Shown one piece after another: positions 54,063-64,000 of a DNA stretch of 64,000 nucleotides; the first letter of the stretch is position 1; each line of letters opens with the position of its first letter. Under the pieces are notes generated by a model, which ran no database searches, was not told the DNA's origin, and saw nothing but the letters and a program-made list of their open reading frames with translations. The stretch comes from Microdochium bolleyi (lineage: Eukaryota > Ascomycota > Sordariomycetes > Xylariales > Microdochiaceae). Made by a program: the position numbers and the translations under genes. The DNA is taken from assembly GCA_001566295.1 (NCBI GenBank), contig KQ964248.1, positions 2,976,001 through 3,040,000 on the forward strand. Direction: 5' to 3'.

Positions 54063-55155
54063 GAAAGCTGGGTACCATCTGAGAAGGGATCAACCAAGCG
54101 TCGTACGATTGTGCCGGCTGACTTCGTCCCAGCTTCTTTTCCCACTTATGAATGATGTTGTTCATCTCTTGAAAACTCTCATATTTCGAGTGAATCTCCT
54201 CTTCCATCTGTCTTCCAGTAAGATCGTTGTTAGCAATTTATCCGGCGCCACAGGGGTGGCAAATACCATAATTATCAGAAATATAGCTATGGCCCTTAAC
54301 GCTGATTGTATAGCCTTCTGTTCGACCAGCATTGTCAACTAGAGCCATGAGGTGTGAAGGATCGGCATCAGCCAGATCTACTATGTAACAACACGAGACG
54401 TTTGACCTTTGTCAATGCTGGCGACCGGGATCTCGTCTAGCAGCCGTGTTGATGCTAGTGCCTCTTGTCACAAGACACTTCACAACCGATGCATATTGTC
54501 AGGGCAGAAGTCGCCTCCGTCCCATGCATGCCTCGTAAGCGAACCTGTGTCGATCGGTCGGGACACTACATCTTCAAACATGTTCCGATTCAGACGAGCT
54601 CCCCTGTCTCTAGCGCCGGCTTTGGCGCCCCTGTGGCGGGATGCAGCCGGAAACACGCAGGTCATTCTGCACTGCCAGGCGGGGGCGCAGGGTCCCCATG
54701 GTGTCGCAGCTCACGTCCGGGGCTGGCATTCCGAGACAGGGACCCTCTCACGACCGGCCTCGCTTACGGGCTGCCTCCGACAATGTTGCTCGCGTAGTCG
54801 CCCAGCAAGTCGTCTAGCCCACAACAAAAAGTGGACAGCTTTGCATGTGCATGATCTTTGTTCAGAACTTGGAACATCTGATGCCTGCACGCGAATGTTT
54901 GAACCGTGTTTCGCAGGGCTGATTGACAAGCGAGGCAGAATGGGATCGCTTGTTCAGATGGATGCTCTCAACATATAAACGGAAGAACGTCCTGGACTGA
55001 TGGGGATATGATGATTGAGCATACACACGAGCATTCTTTTCTCCAACTGTAATTCGACCTGGGCTGGACCTGTCATATCCCATTTCACAACCACAATCAA
55101 CACAACATCTTACTCTCTCCGCCCACACAAATCCCGACAGCAACGTCTAAACACC
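54063..55155. other. 1.1-kb stretch, no supported gene
   Basis: Contains the BTB gene's 3' flank and the effector candidate's promoter with a TATA-like TATAAA at 54974-54979. A small minus-strand reading (about 54343-54140, with a 59-nt intron-like element with CTAAC branch) was examined and not called. Confidence 0.45.
54974..54979 (+). promoter_or_regulatory. TATA-like element of the effector candidate
   Basis: TATAAA lies 182 nt upstream of the ATG at 55156. Confidence 0.4.
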
Positions 55156-55810
55156 ATGATCACAATCACCAACCTCATTCTCACAGCCCTTGCGGCCTCG
55201 ACGGCGGTCCTTTCCCGGCCAAACCCCCTCACAGCGGACCCCTCAGGCGACAAGAACATCGGCAACGCCGCCGGCGTGCAGTTCATCGGCGGCGCGTGCC
55301 TGAGCTCGCGGGACTGCGCGAGCACATGCTGCGCCACACTCAACGGGGCGGGGATATGCTCGGGCCTGGGAGCGCAGTTCCAAGCCGGGAAGCAGGGCTG
55401 TGGGTTTGGGGATGGAGGTGCTGGTGGTGGTGGTGCGCCGCCGGCCGCTCCGTCTGTATCACCACCCGACGCGGCGAGGCCTGCTCAGCCGTCTGCGGTG
55501 CCGGGCAATGGGGCACCTCCTGCCAGCGGTGGCGGCGCCGTCGGTGGGGTTGATGCGTCCCTGCCCGGATCGCAGAACGTGGGCAAGGGAAATGGGTCAC
55601 AGTTCATCACGGGGCAGTGCCTGACTGATGCGGACTGTCAATCTGGTGAGTGAACCTGTGCAGAGGCATCAGCTTCGGAGCCTCAAAACCTGCAAGCTTT
55701 GATATTGTGCTAATTAATCAGGTTGCTGCGCGAAGCCAAAAGGTGTGTGTTCTGCAAGACTCGCGGCGAATGAGAGTGGCAAGCAGGGCTGTGGGTTTGG
55801 TGCTGCATAG
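55156..55810 (+). CDS. BAS2-like secreted protein with two six-cysteine modules
   Basis: Exons 55156-55645 and 55722-55810 join in phase 1 across a 76-nt intron (donor GTGAGT, acceptor TTAATCAG), giving 192 aa. Residues 1-20 form a signal peptide (MITITNLILTALAASTAVLS). The mature protein has two copies of one module. Copy 1: NIGNAAGVQFIGGACLSSRD, then CASTCC, GAGICSG and AGKQGCGFG. Copy 2: NVGKGNGSQFITGQCLTDAD, then CQSG, CC, GVCSA and SGKQGCGFG. Each has six Cys in the same order. A Gly/Pro/Ala-rich linker of about 60 residues separates them. The module matches the Magnaporthe biotrophy-associated secreted protein 2 type. The intron falls inside copy 2, right before its CC pair. Likely an apoplastic effector or wall-associated protein. 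Confidence 0.88.
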
Positions 55811-57678
55811 AGATGCCCGTGGTCTGGAAGATGAGCCATTGTATGAGGACGTTGATTCCAAAGATCCAAGCTCGTACACCAATATCATTTATGCAACGTT
55901 CAATACTGGACAGTTCACTGACCTGGTTGTTGTGCAATCTGCTTGCTTGCTTGCCGAACAGCTCTGCCATCACGTTCGGGGGCCACGGTCCACCATTGAG
56001 ATGCTATGTCCTTTCACATGGTGATTGTTCGTCCTTCAATGCTCCAGGGCCTTTCTCGGCAATAGATCCCTCAGCCCCTGATCCCTGCTCGCATATCGGA
56101 GGATTCGTCCCTCAACGCTCCACCCACACTTCCTCACACGTCCTCTGGTGTTTCAGAATCGTGACAGGACTCACCCAATCAGCGAGCGGAAGTCGGTGGT
56201 GCTCTGTCACGTAGGACGGCAGCACGGGGCACCCGCGCGCGCGAGATCAAACAAAGTCTAGATTCGCCAGCAATGATCATCGGAAGTTTACGCTACGCGT
56301 TTCGTGCCATGGCAAGGACAGGGGAATCCACGTGGTTCCAAACTCTGTCCTGTGCAAGCAATGGCCGTTCGGTGGCAGAGAAACGAACGGCACCATTATG
56401 AAGGAAGTCCAGCGTATATGCCTGGAGGCTTATAGAAGGATAGTGCAGACAGGTGTGAAGCTGCCAGTCACATAGAATGTAATCTGCTCGTGCCGATCAA
56501 ACACTGCTTCGAAGGCCGAGCCAGGACCACAAAGGACGCCGAAAGGGGCAGGTCTGACAAGGCACTTCGGGACTGTGATTGGGTGACTGCTACTTCTAGC
56601 GTGGTTTTATCCAGATAGTCGAGGCCCCTGATTCTCATCCTCCGCGGGCACACCAGGACATACGCACGCAGCGAGAGCCCGAGATTGATGACTGTGAGAC
56701 TAGGAGCGTAAACACGGCGCCACGGTACCAGCTGGCAGGGTTGCGGTCCGTCACAAGTTCCTGCCTTTGCACTCGTCTGGGGTTTTATGTGTAAGGCAAC
56801 GGCCCACAATAGCGACCTCAGATATATTGCCGTCGTCTTGCAGTAGTCTCTGTCCATACCGCCCGAGCCAGATCATTGGGAGAGACCGGAGCACAAACAT
56901 GAGCCTTGGCGCTTCGGGTTGTAATTACGCGTTCCATCACCCACATCCAGCAGATCCTTCCCCGACGAATAATGACCGACACATCAGTGCCAATCCTGCC
57001 ACGGCCACTTCTCTCCCAAGCAAACTGGTCGCCAGAGCCCCACGACTCTTCTTGTTACTCGCAGCGACGGCCAATCAAAAACAAAGCCCGGAATCCTTGG
57101 CGGAGAAACATGTTGGTGGGACTCTAGGGGAAACAGACCAGAATCCTTCACCAGTCTAGAGTCATCCCCTGTCCCCCCATTCCTCGTAGTTATGGAGCGA
57201 TCTAGTATATGGAGGTTCATTAGTACTTTAGTGGCCACATCCTCCCGTGTTTATATCGCGTACTGTCTATTTGGCCATGTCTTGATCCCGCCAGGCACTC
57301 ACTTTTTTGCCAAAGCTCCGTGAGCTTGTTCATTCCTTTCTTCTGCCACTCCTTCACCACTGCCGACCCCAACATCCAGTGATTCCAGTCACTACACGCT
57401 CTTTTTCCCAGCGCAGGTTGACAATTTTTCAACGCCTCGTTGACGAGGCAAAACCGTTCCTTACAACACTCGACACTCTTTGACTACAAAACGGTGTTCT
57501 TTGGTTTCACAGCGACAAACAAGTGTCCAGACGCAGTCGATATTCCATCCAGAACAAACAGGACCGAAGAACACAACTGCGCCCACAGCCTGCTGCGTAG
57601 TATATTTGACATTAAGGTCGCTCACCCCAGACATCTGCAAGATAATCGCCTTGGCAGAAGCACATTCACAAACCCATC
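55811..57678. other. 1.9-kb gene-free stretch
   Basis: Lies between the effector candidate and the glucanase; the last 250 bases are a CA-rich leader. Several frames to 130 codons lack motifs. Confidence 0.5.
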
Positions 57679-59241
57679 ATGCATTTTCGACATATGGGGG
57701 TAGCGGCGGCAGCCGCCAGCCTCTTCTCTTCCAACAGCGTTTTGGCCGCGCCCGTTGTGCCCAAGATGGGCGGAACCCCGAAAATCATCGTGACCGAGCA
57801 CAACACCCTCAACGGCACCGCTCCTCCGGCCCCTGAGACTCAACAACAACTCGGCATCGCAGCCTTCGACGCCGACGGTTCCAACACCGCCTCCTCTTCT
57901 TCATCCTCCGGCGCACTCAAGATCGCCATCCACAACAACCTGCTCAACACGAGCAACGGCCTAAAAGCCTACGTCACGGGTCGCGACATGTCCGGCGCAG
58001 TGGTGATGCTCAACTCCGCTGGGAAGTGGTACTACCCGAATGCAGGCGGCAGCGCAGTGCCTATCGCAATCCCAGCATCTGCGGACATCAACATCGCGCT
58101 CAGCCCCACCGGCCCCGGCAGCAGCGTCACAGAACTCACGATCCCCGACTACATCGAGTCCGGCCGCGTGTACATCTGCGACGGCGAGCTCCCCTTCCAC
58201 GTCGTCACCTCGGACCGCGGCGGCACGACCCTCGTCGAGCCCTCGGTCGCGAACCCGGACGACCCCTCCGCCAGCCTGAACTGGGGCTTCATCGAGCTGA
58301 CCAACCTCGCCGCGGCGGGCATCTTCGCCAACATCTCCTTTGTCGACTTCGTCGGGCTCGTCATGGCGATGAAGCTCACCCTCAGCTCGGGCGAGACCCA
58401 GCAGGTCCGCGGCCTCGAGGGCGCCGGCGCGGTGCAGGCCATCTGCGACGCGATGTGCGCCCAGGCGGCGATCGACGGGCAGCCCTGGGACGCGATGTGC
58501 GTCACGCACCCGGCCACGGGCGCGGCGCTGCGCGTCCTCGCGCCCAACCTGTACGTCGCCAACCCGGGCCAGGCGGGCGCCATGCGGACCTACTACGACG
58601 CCTACGTGGACGCAGTGTGGCAGCGGTACGCCGCGGAGGATCTGCTCGTCGACACGCAGAGCGCCGCGGGCGTGGTCGCGTGCCGCGTGCGCGCCGCGCA
58701 AAACAACCCGGCCAAGCAGGTCCTCGCGTGCGCGGGGGACAACAGGGAGTACGTCAAGCCGCTGACCAGCGACATCTGGGGCTGCAACACGGGCCCGTTT
58801 GCCATTGTCGCCGGGGACAATGCCGTGCACCGCGCTGTCGTACCGCGGCTGTGCGCGGCGTTTACGAGGTCTGAGCTCGTGTTGCCGTCGTCGTTGTCGG
58901 CGGCGGGTGGTGGCGACAACGGGACTGCTGTCTCGACAACACCGAGGAAGGAGGGCAGTGCGATGTGGTACAAGCAGTCCCCCACGAACCACTATAGCCG
59001 GATCGTACATGAGCACCAGGTTGACGGTAAAGGGTACGCGTTCTCGTATGACGACGTCGAGGCCGACGGGAAGAATGCCGCGGGCGTGGTCGCGGGCCCG
59101 GAGCCGACGCTGTTGGAGATCTTCGTCGGCGGGACGAAGGGCGATGATGGATACCCCGGGAACGGGACGTATGCCGGTGCAAGGCTGATGCCTGGCAGGG
59201 TTGGTGTCCCTATCCGGCGGAGGCTGTCGAGGCTTGCGTGA
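57679..59241 (+). CDS. secreted GH64 endo-beta-1,3-glucanase
   Basis: A 520-aa intronless protein with a signal peptide at 1-23 (MHFRHMGVAAAAASLFSS...). It belongs to glycoside hydrolase family 64, thaumatin-like beta-1,3-glucanases that release laminari-oligosaccharides. Family blocks include IAIHNNLLNTSNGLKAYVTG, RVYICDGELPFHVV, SLNWGFIELTN and IFANISFVDFVGLVMAMKL. Likely catalytic residues are Glu206 in FIE and Asp223 in FVD, by comparison with the bacterial pair Glu154 and Asp170, though the spacing here is 17 rather than 16. Eight or so Cys are spread through the C-terminal half (AICDAMCAQA, CRVRAA, GCNTGPF). The C-terminus is Arg-rich (RRRLSRLA). It could remodel the fungus's own wall or attack other fungi. 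Confidence 0.92.
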   Translation: MHFRHMGVAAAAASLFSSNSVLAAPVVPKMGGTPKIIVTEHNTLNGTAPPAPETQQQLGIAAFDADGSNTASSSSSSGALKIAIHNNLLNTSNGLKAYVTGRDMSGAVVMLNSAGKWYYPNAGGSAVPIAIPASADINIALSPTGPGSSVTELTIPDYIESGRVYICDGELPFHVVTSDRGGTTLVEPSVANPDDPSASLNWGFIELTNLAAAGIFANISFVDFVGLVMAMKLTLSSGETQQVRGLEGAGAVQAICDAMCAQAAIDGQPWDAMCVTHPATGAALRVLAPNLYVANPGQAGAMRTYYDAYVDAVWQRYAAEDLLVDTQSAAGVVACRVRAAQNNPAKQVLACAGDNREYVKPLTSDIWGCNTGPFAIVAGDNAVHRAVVPRLCAAFTRSELVLPSSLSAAGGGDNGTAVSTTPRKEGSAMWYKQSPTNHYSRIVHEHQVDGKGYAFSYDDVEADGKNAAGVVAGPEPTLLEIFVGGTKGDDGYPGNGTYAGARLMPGRVGVPIRRRLSRLA

Positions 59242-62200
59242 TGTATCCACTGGGGAGGAGGTGATGACTGCGTGCAGCTGGCTTTGGTGCATCCGGAGCT
59301 GTGGCCTTGCAAACAATCGTTCATGTGGCTGTACCAGTGTCAGGAAACATCGTGTTCTTCCTCGAGGTGGACGCCAAAGGTTTTTCAGACCTGGCGACTT
59401 TGAGATTTGGTGTATATGCTTGCAATATGAACATAACAGAATTTTCGAGAGCGAACGCATCAGACACAACCTTGCTAGTAGTCAAAGTCAAGCGAAGTCT
59501 CTTGAAGTGACAGCATGATCTCGCTCTTCCAATGGGCGTTGGGCTTTGTCGGACCCTGTCTACCATCCCATTCCGACTGCTGTCGAGGCGATGACCCTTC
59601 ACAGAGAATGCTCGAAAACCCGCAACGCTGCTGCGACGACGAGAACGCGCGTCACTCTACCGGTTTCTTTCGCCCAAATCCAAGGCCTTGCGGTGGTTGC
59701 CAAGAGCTTCCGGAACACCAGCTCGTGAGGCTTGTATGGCTCAGTGTGCACACACAGCTTTCTCAAGCGATGAGAGTCACGTCTCTGCAAACTGGGCCTA
59801 CAGGCCGCGATGCATGCAAAATGGGTCAACAGCCGGGATGATGATACTCGAACTTAAGCTTCACCACCATCGGAGCCTGCCCTGCATGGTGCCATCATCC
59901 GGAGAATATGCTACGGGACTGTGTGCACTGGGTATATGATCGTGTCAATGAACGGAGTTTCATGAATGCCAAGAATGAGACCCACCACCTCTGCGAGTCG
60001 GGGAAAAGTTACCAGCAGCACGGTAAAGCTGAGCACACGGGACGGCCTCGCACCGCAACGCCGCAGTGGAGGATGAGTGGGCCTGCTGTCTACCGGGAGG
60101 TGAAGTCCTCGGAGCTTAAAAGATGGGCGGCTGGCTCCACGGACGGTGCTGGCTCCGTGGAGGACGGTACCGGCGATATGGAATAGAAATGGGAGGGCCA
60201 CCTGCGAGTGATGGGCAACGAGACCTCATTGGTTTCAGGAATCAAACGGGGGGATATTTCGCAAGGTCTAGAACGACGCGGCCATGAGTCGTGCGATCTC
60301 CAGCTCTTCTCAGACGGCTCAGAAAGGAAACGGCTCTCGGGATGATTGGGAGAGAGCCCGTGATCTACAGTGCTACGTCCCGACTCACAGTGATGTGTCT
60401 GCGCAGCGAGTCGATTCGTGATCGGGACGCCTACTTGAGGAGCATAATCTGATGGTGGCTCTGCATCAGTATCGCCGCAATGCGGCCTCGAGAAACATCG
60501 TTGGTTCAGCTGTGAAGAAGTCCGGGCGAGAACGCGAGAATGTTCTCGCTCGGCGTCATGATTGCCGCAAGCGAGGCAGGGGAAAAGGAGAACCAATGGA
60601 AATTCTCTCGGCGCAGAGCAAGCGTGCAGCACCCCGTCCAGGGGGGAATCGTCGACCGCTCCAAGCGCCGCGGAGATGGTATGCACGTATGTGTCTGTGC
60701 ACGAGTCATGGACACCAGCGAACTATCGAGCGGTTCCGTGTGGGGGCGCTTTGCTTGTGTGCTTTTTCGTCGTGCGCTATCGTCAGCCGTGACATGATGT
60801 CCTGATGTCCTGCTCAATTATGGGATAGCGGATCAGGTGCAGCAGCGTGGATGGGGGATCTGCTGTGCCGCAAAAGCGGTTGAGATCAAGTCAGGGGTGC
60901 AAGATGCCTGCGAGACAATCGAGATATCCCACACCTATTGTCTTGGCACGCAGCCACAGATCTGTCTGAGGTATGCATATGTCGTGTGTCCTTTAGAGTC
61001 AACGGGCTAGGTGTCACATACGGAGACGTTCCAAGGATGCTCGCAAATGCTGCGGTCCCTGGTGCTAGTCTGGACAACCATTCGCCTGCACTGGGCAATG
61101 CACACGCCGTGTCTCCCAGAAAGCCGTCGCGGAACAAGAGAGTGTATGTGCTCCGAAATTAGCTGCCTTTCTTTCCATATGGCTTCTAGCCGGATGTCTC
61201 GGCCTGTGTAGGGTTCTGCCCTGCATAATGCATTCTTCCTCACGGGGGTTCGCGTCTCCTTGCATCCCTGACAATCCTTGACTCCAACGAGCTGACGCGG
61301 AGAACGGGTCTGACGAAGAACAGGCGCACGCACCGGCTGAACCCTGCTCTAGACCCTGACCCAGAGGAGCGGCTTCTTTTGTTCATGCCGTGCCAAGACA
61401 GCATTTCCTTTGTGCGAGGTAGACACTCGTTTGCCCACTGACGACGGCGAGCCAGCAAGGCTCAAGCCTCGTGTGATCGGCGGTCGCGATCGGACCTAAG
61501 CCAGCCCAGCCGTGAGCGATCAAGCTGACTGCCAACGACCCGTGCGGCCCTCGATGGAGAAGGTGGGTTGCGTGCGTAATGCAATGTCCAAGGCACGACA
61601 CCGGGCAAGCGTCCACTGGCTGGATCAGCCACACTTTTGTATGTCGGCCAGCGATCGCATTCTAACACGGCAAAGCTTGATTGTCGCGGGCAGTGGGCAC
61701 AAGGACCGTCATTGGACGTGGCCCGGGGCAGTACACTTTCAAGTGCTTCGTTAGCCTCGAGCCACGGCTGGCGGGCGGTGCTGGGCCCGGAGGACACAGG
61801 CGGTCCGCTGATCAAAGGCCCCCCGGTCAGGAGACTGCTGACCGCTGTGCCGCTTGGGCATATAAGGTTTTCGCCGTTCAGCACGGCCGTCTGGGCCCCG
61901 CCCCTTGGGGGCACTTTTCTTCCAGCCTCTGGAGAATCTCGATGCGGGCGGACTCACACGATGCAGGGCCTGACTCGAGGACGCATAAGCTGCAGTCTTC
62001 TAGTGTTGCATCTACGACCTTGAGGTCAAGCTGATCGTCCGCGGGACAGAGGGAGAGGGGCCAGAGGCAGAAAGGAATGCTAAACGAGATGGCGCGCTAT
62101 ATGTCCCAGCAATTTGGCTGGCCCCAGACGGACGGCAGGCGTCGTCCAAGGCCGGCCCTGTCTCATTTGCCCACGTCAAGTAGGCGACCTTTCTCCCTCT

Positions 62201-62476
62201 ACGCTCCCCACAGTGATATCGGTACAATATTATCGTCTTTGTCGACTACGCCAAAGATCAATCAATCGTCCATGCCAGATCGCATGTGAACACCGTTAAA
62301 CACTGGGCCGGCTTACACGACGTCCCTCCGGAATCATGCAATCCTCCGCACCACGGATCATCCCTGCTTTTCACCCGTGATCACGCCCTGAATCCACAGG
62401 CATCCCATCTTCGAAAAGTGTCGAACCGAGAAAGCACACCGTCGCGGTGTCGCTGAGGGCGGCGGTCTACGAAGGC
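59242..62476. other. 3.2-kb gene-free stretch
   Basis: The longest block without a supported gene in the window. Frames are up to about 200 codons (60090-60686 minus) but have no domains and poor coding bias. Contains an inverted repeat at 60135-60162 and, at the right end, the promoter of the receptor gene. Confidence 0.5.
60135..60162. repeat. perfect 9-bp inverted repeat with 10-nt loop
   Basis: Arms CTCCACGGA (60135-60143) and TCCGTGGAG (60154-60162) are perfectly complementary. It could form a hairpin in RNA, or be a chance palindrome. No open gene overlaps it. Confidence 0.55.
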
Positions 62477-64000
62477 ATGAGCGGCAATGGATCACTCTAC
62501 GCGCCTCGCACCATGCTGCTGGGGACGCGTGACGACGGTTTTCCGGACGAGCCCAGCCACGACCTTGCGCGGGGGCAACTGGCCGGCATCAGCGTCTGCA
62601 CGGCCGCGGTCACCCTATTCTTCGCACTGCGGTTCTATGTCAAGTTCACCTCGGGCACCAAGATGCTCCTGGACGACTGTGAGTTGCATGGTGATGCAAT
62701 GGCCTGAGGGTGCTTGTGGAAACCAGGTTGCTAACTCGAGGACATTTAGGGACTTGCATTGTAGCATGGGTACGCCTTGTCTTCGCCCGAGATATCGGAA
62801 ATGCGTTCAGCGCAGGACGTTCCAGCTGACCGACACAACTCAACTCACAGATGTCCATCATGTTGTATTCAATGACAGCCTTCATGAGTAGGTTCTACCG
62901 CAGCACTAATCTCTGAAGGGATTTGTACTGAGCATTTCGAGCAGTGATACACTATGGCCTCGGCCACCACGTGTCTGAGGTCTCGAGCGACGATTTCGTC
63001 GAGATAATGAAGGTCTGTCAACATTCCCTTTTCTCAACATGCACACATTGCTGACGACCCCAATCAGTGGCTCTACGCGAGTTCGATCGTCTACATCCCC
63101 GCGGCGTACGTGACCAAAGTCACCCTGCTCCTCCTCGTCGCACGGGTCTTTGCTGTGATGGAGAGGGTCGTCAAGGGCATCCACATCTTCATCATCGCCC
63201 TGTTCTTTGCATACCTGCCGATTCAGATCGTCAAGATCATCGCGTGCAACCCCATCCCGTCGTACTGGGACCCGGACATCACCGGCCACTGCCTCGACCA
63301 GCGCAAGATGTTCGTCAGCGACCTGTGCCTCGCTATCATCACCGACGTCACGATCCTGGTGCTGCCGATCCCCCTGACGTGGTCGCTCAGCTTCCCGTGG
63401 AAGAAGAAGCTCAAGATCGCACTGCTGCTCGGCGCAGGCGGCGCCGCGACCGCCGTGACCACTTACCGCTTGTACCTTGTCATCATGTTCCTCGGGTCAA
63501 CGGACGCCACGTATGACTTTGCGTGGTTGGCGTTACTCACGTAAGTTGTGTCTCCCGGCCAACTTTTCAATTCCCTGCCCTTGTTCCGATCACTGACGCT
63601 CTTCGCGTTGAACAGTCTCCTCGAGATGTCCCTCGGCCTCGTGTGCACCTGCTTCCCCGCCGTTAACGTCTTGGTCGATCGCATAAGGGGCAACAGGAAG
63701 TCATCCCACAGCAGCCGGCAGCAGCGACGCGAGCACCAGCACAGACCACGCACACGACGCTCACAGCTGCCGCCCGACAGGAGGGTCGCCGCTGCCGGTG
63801 ACGACGGCAGCAAGCAGCACAGCGATATCTTGACGCTCTGGACGTCCATATCGGGCCGGAGCATCGTCAAGACACACTCAGACAGCCGTAGGGGGGACAA
63901 GATGACGACGACAACGTCGTTCTTCTCGACGCGGCACTTTGGCAGCTTCGCGACGGGGACGAGGACCAAGGGCGGCGAGAAGAGCCGCAAGCACGGCCGG
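62477..64000 (+). CDS. rhodopsin-domain seven-helix receptor (PTH11-type), partial at right edge
   Basis: Six exons are resolved: 62477-62678, 62750-62769, 62852-62888, 62945-63012, 63068-63540 and 63616 onward, all in phase; 395 codons to the window edge with no stop yet. Two exons are tiny (20 and 37 nt). The core matches fungal rhodopsin-domain (PF20684-type) proteins: RFYVKFTSGTKMLLDD, WTCIVAW, IHYGLGHHVSEV, YVTKVTLLLLVARVF, CNPIPSYWDPDITGHCLDQR and LVLPIPLTWSLSFPWKKKLK. Seven hydrophobic helices can be counted, followed by a long Arg/Ser/Gly-rich cytosolic tail (SSHSSRQQRREHQHRPRTRR). No CFEM domain precedes the helices, so it is a PTH11-related but CFEM-less type. Such receptors sense surface or chemical cues; ligand unknown. 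Start at 62477 is the first in-frame ATG. Confidence 0.85.

Noticed and set aside
54061..54073. AAGAAAGCTGGGT, a 13-mer shared with the Gateway attB2 site
   Set aside because: Only 13 bases match and the flanks do not; likely chance, not vector contamination.
54140..54343. Small minus-strand gene with a 59-nt intron-like element
   Set aside because: Splicing at the best sites leads to an early stop (37 aa); the open alternative does not keep phase. Not enough to call a gene.
57961..59469. 502-codon minus-strand frame over the GH64 gene
   Set aside because: Antisense shadow; Arg/His/Asp-rich without any domain.

Overview
The window is nuclear DNA from a filamentous ascomycete (Pezizomycotina), most likely a Sordariomycete. 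Genes lie on both strands without operons. Coding DNA is GC-rich with strong third-position bias, which creates long antisense shadow frames. Introns are mostly 55-160 nt with GTRAGT-like donors and CTRAC-like branch sites. Fungus-restricted families are present: two HET-domain proteins, a Clr5-like/ankyrin protein, a TRI12-like MFS carrier, a rhodopsin-like (PTH11-type) receptor, a GH64 glucanase and a two-module BAS2-like secreted protein. No rRNA, tRNA, CRISPR array, intact transposon or secondary-metabolite core enzyme was seen.

Layout. 0.2-12 kb: TRI12-like transporter, HET protein, membrane-anchored multicopper oxidase, secreted acid phosphatase and a CCC1/VIT1-type vacuolar metal transporter; three of these are candidates for metal handling. 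12-20 kb: sparse, with a small four-helix membrane protein and a decayed gene fragment. 20-35.5 kb: accessory-looking, with secreted proteins, an F-box/ankyrin protein, a Clr5-like/ankyrin protein rebuilt from four exons, a disordered protein and an F-box-type gene interrupted by an in-frame TAA. 36.5-45.9 kb: housekeeping genes (TAF6, succinate dehydrogenase subunit C), a coiled-coil protein split by an in-frame TAG and a metallo-beta-lactamase-fold hydrolase. 47-64 kb: an unknown-family protein with an internal duplication, a second HET protein, a BTB-like protein, the BAS2-like effector candidate, the GH64 glucanase and, after about 3.2 kb without genes, a seven-helix receptor that runs off the right edge.

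Reading as a whole. Core genes (TAF6, SDHC, CCC1) are mixed with genes of non-self recognition (HET, ankyrin, F-box, BTB) and host or environment interaction (secreted cysteine-rich proteins, GH64, acid phosphatase, receptor). This fits a plant-associated or saprotrophic fungus. The most striking observations are three genes carrying isolated lesions between well-preserved coding segments, the internal duplication in the unknown protein at 47.2 kb, the tandem six-cysteine modules in the secreted protein at 55.2 kb, and an orphan secreted-protein exon pair at 26.5 kb.
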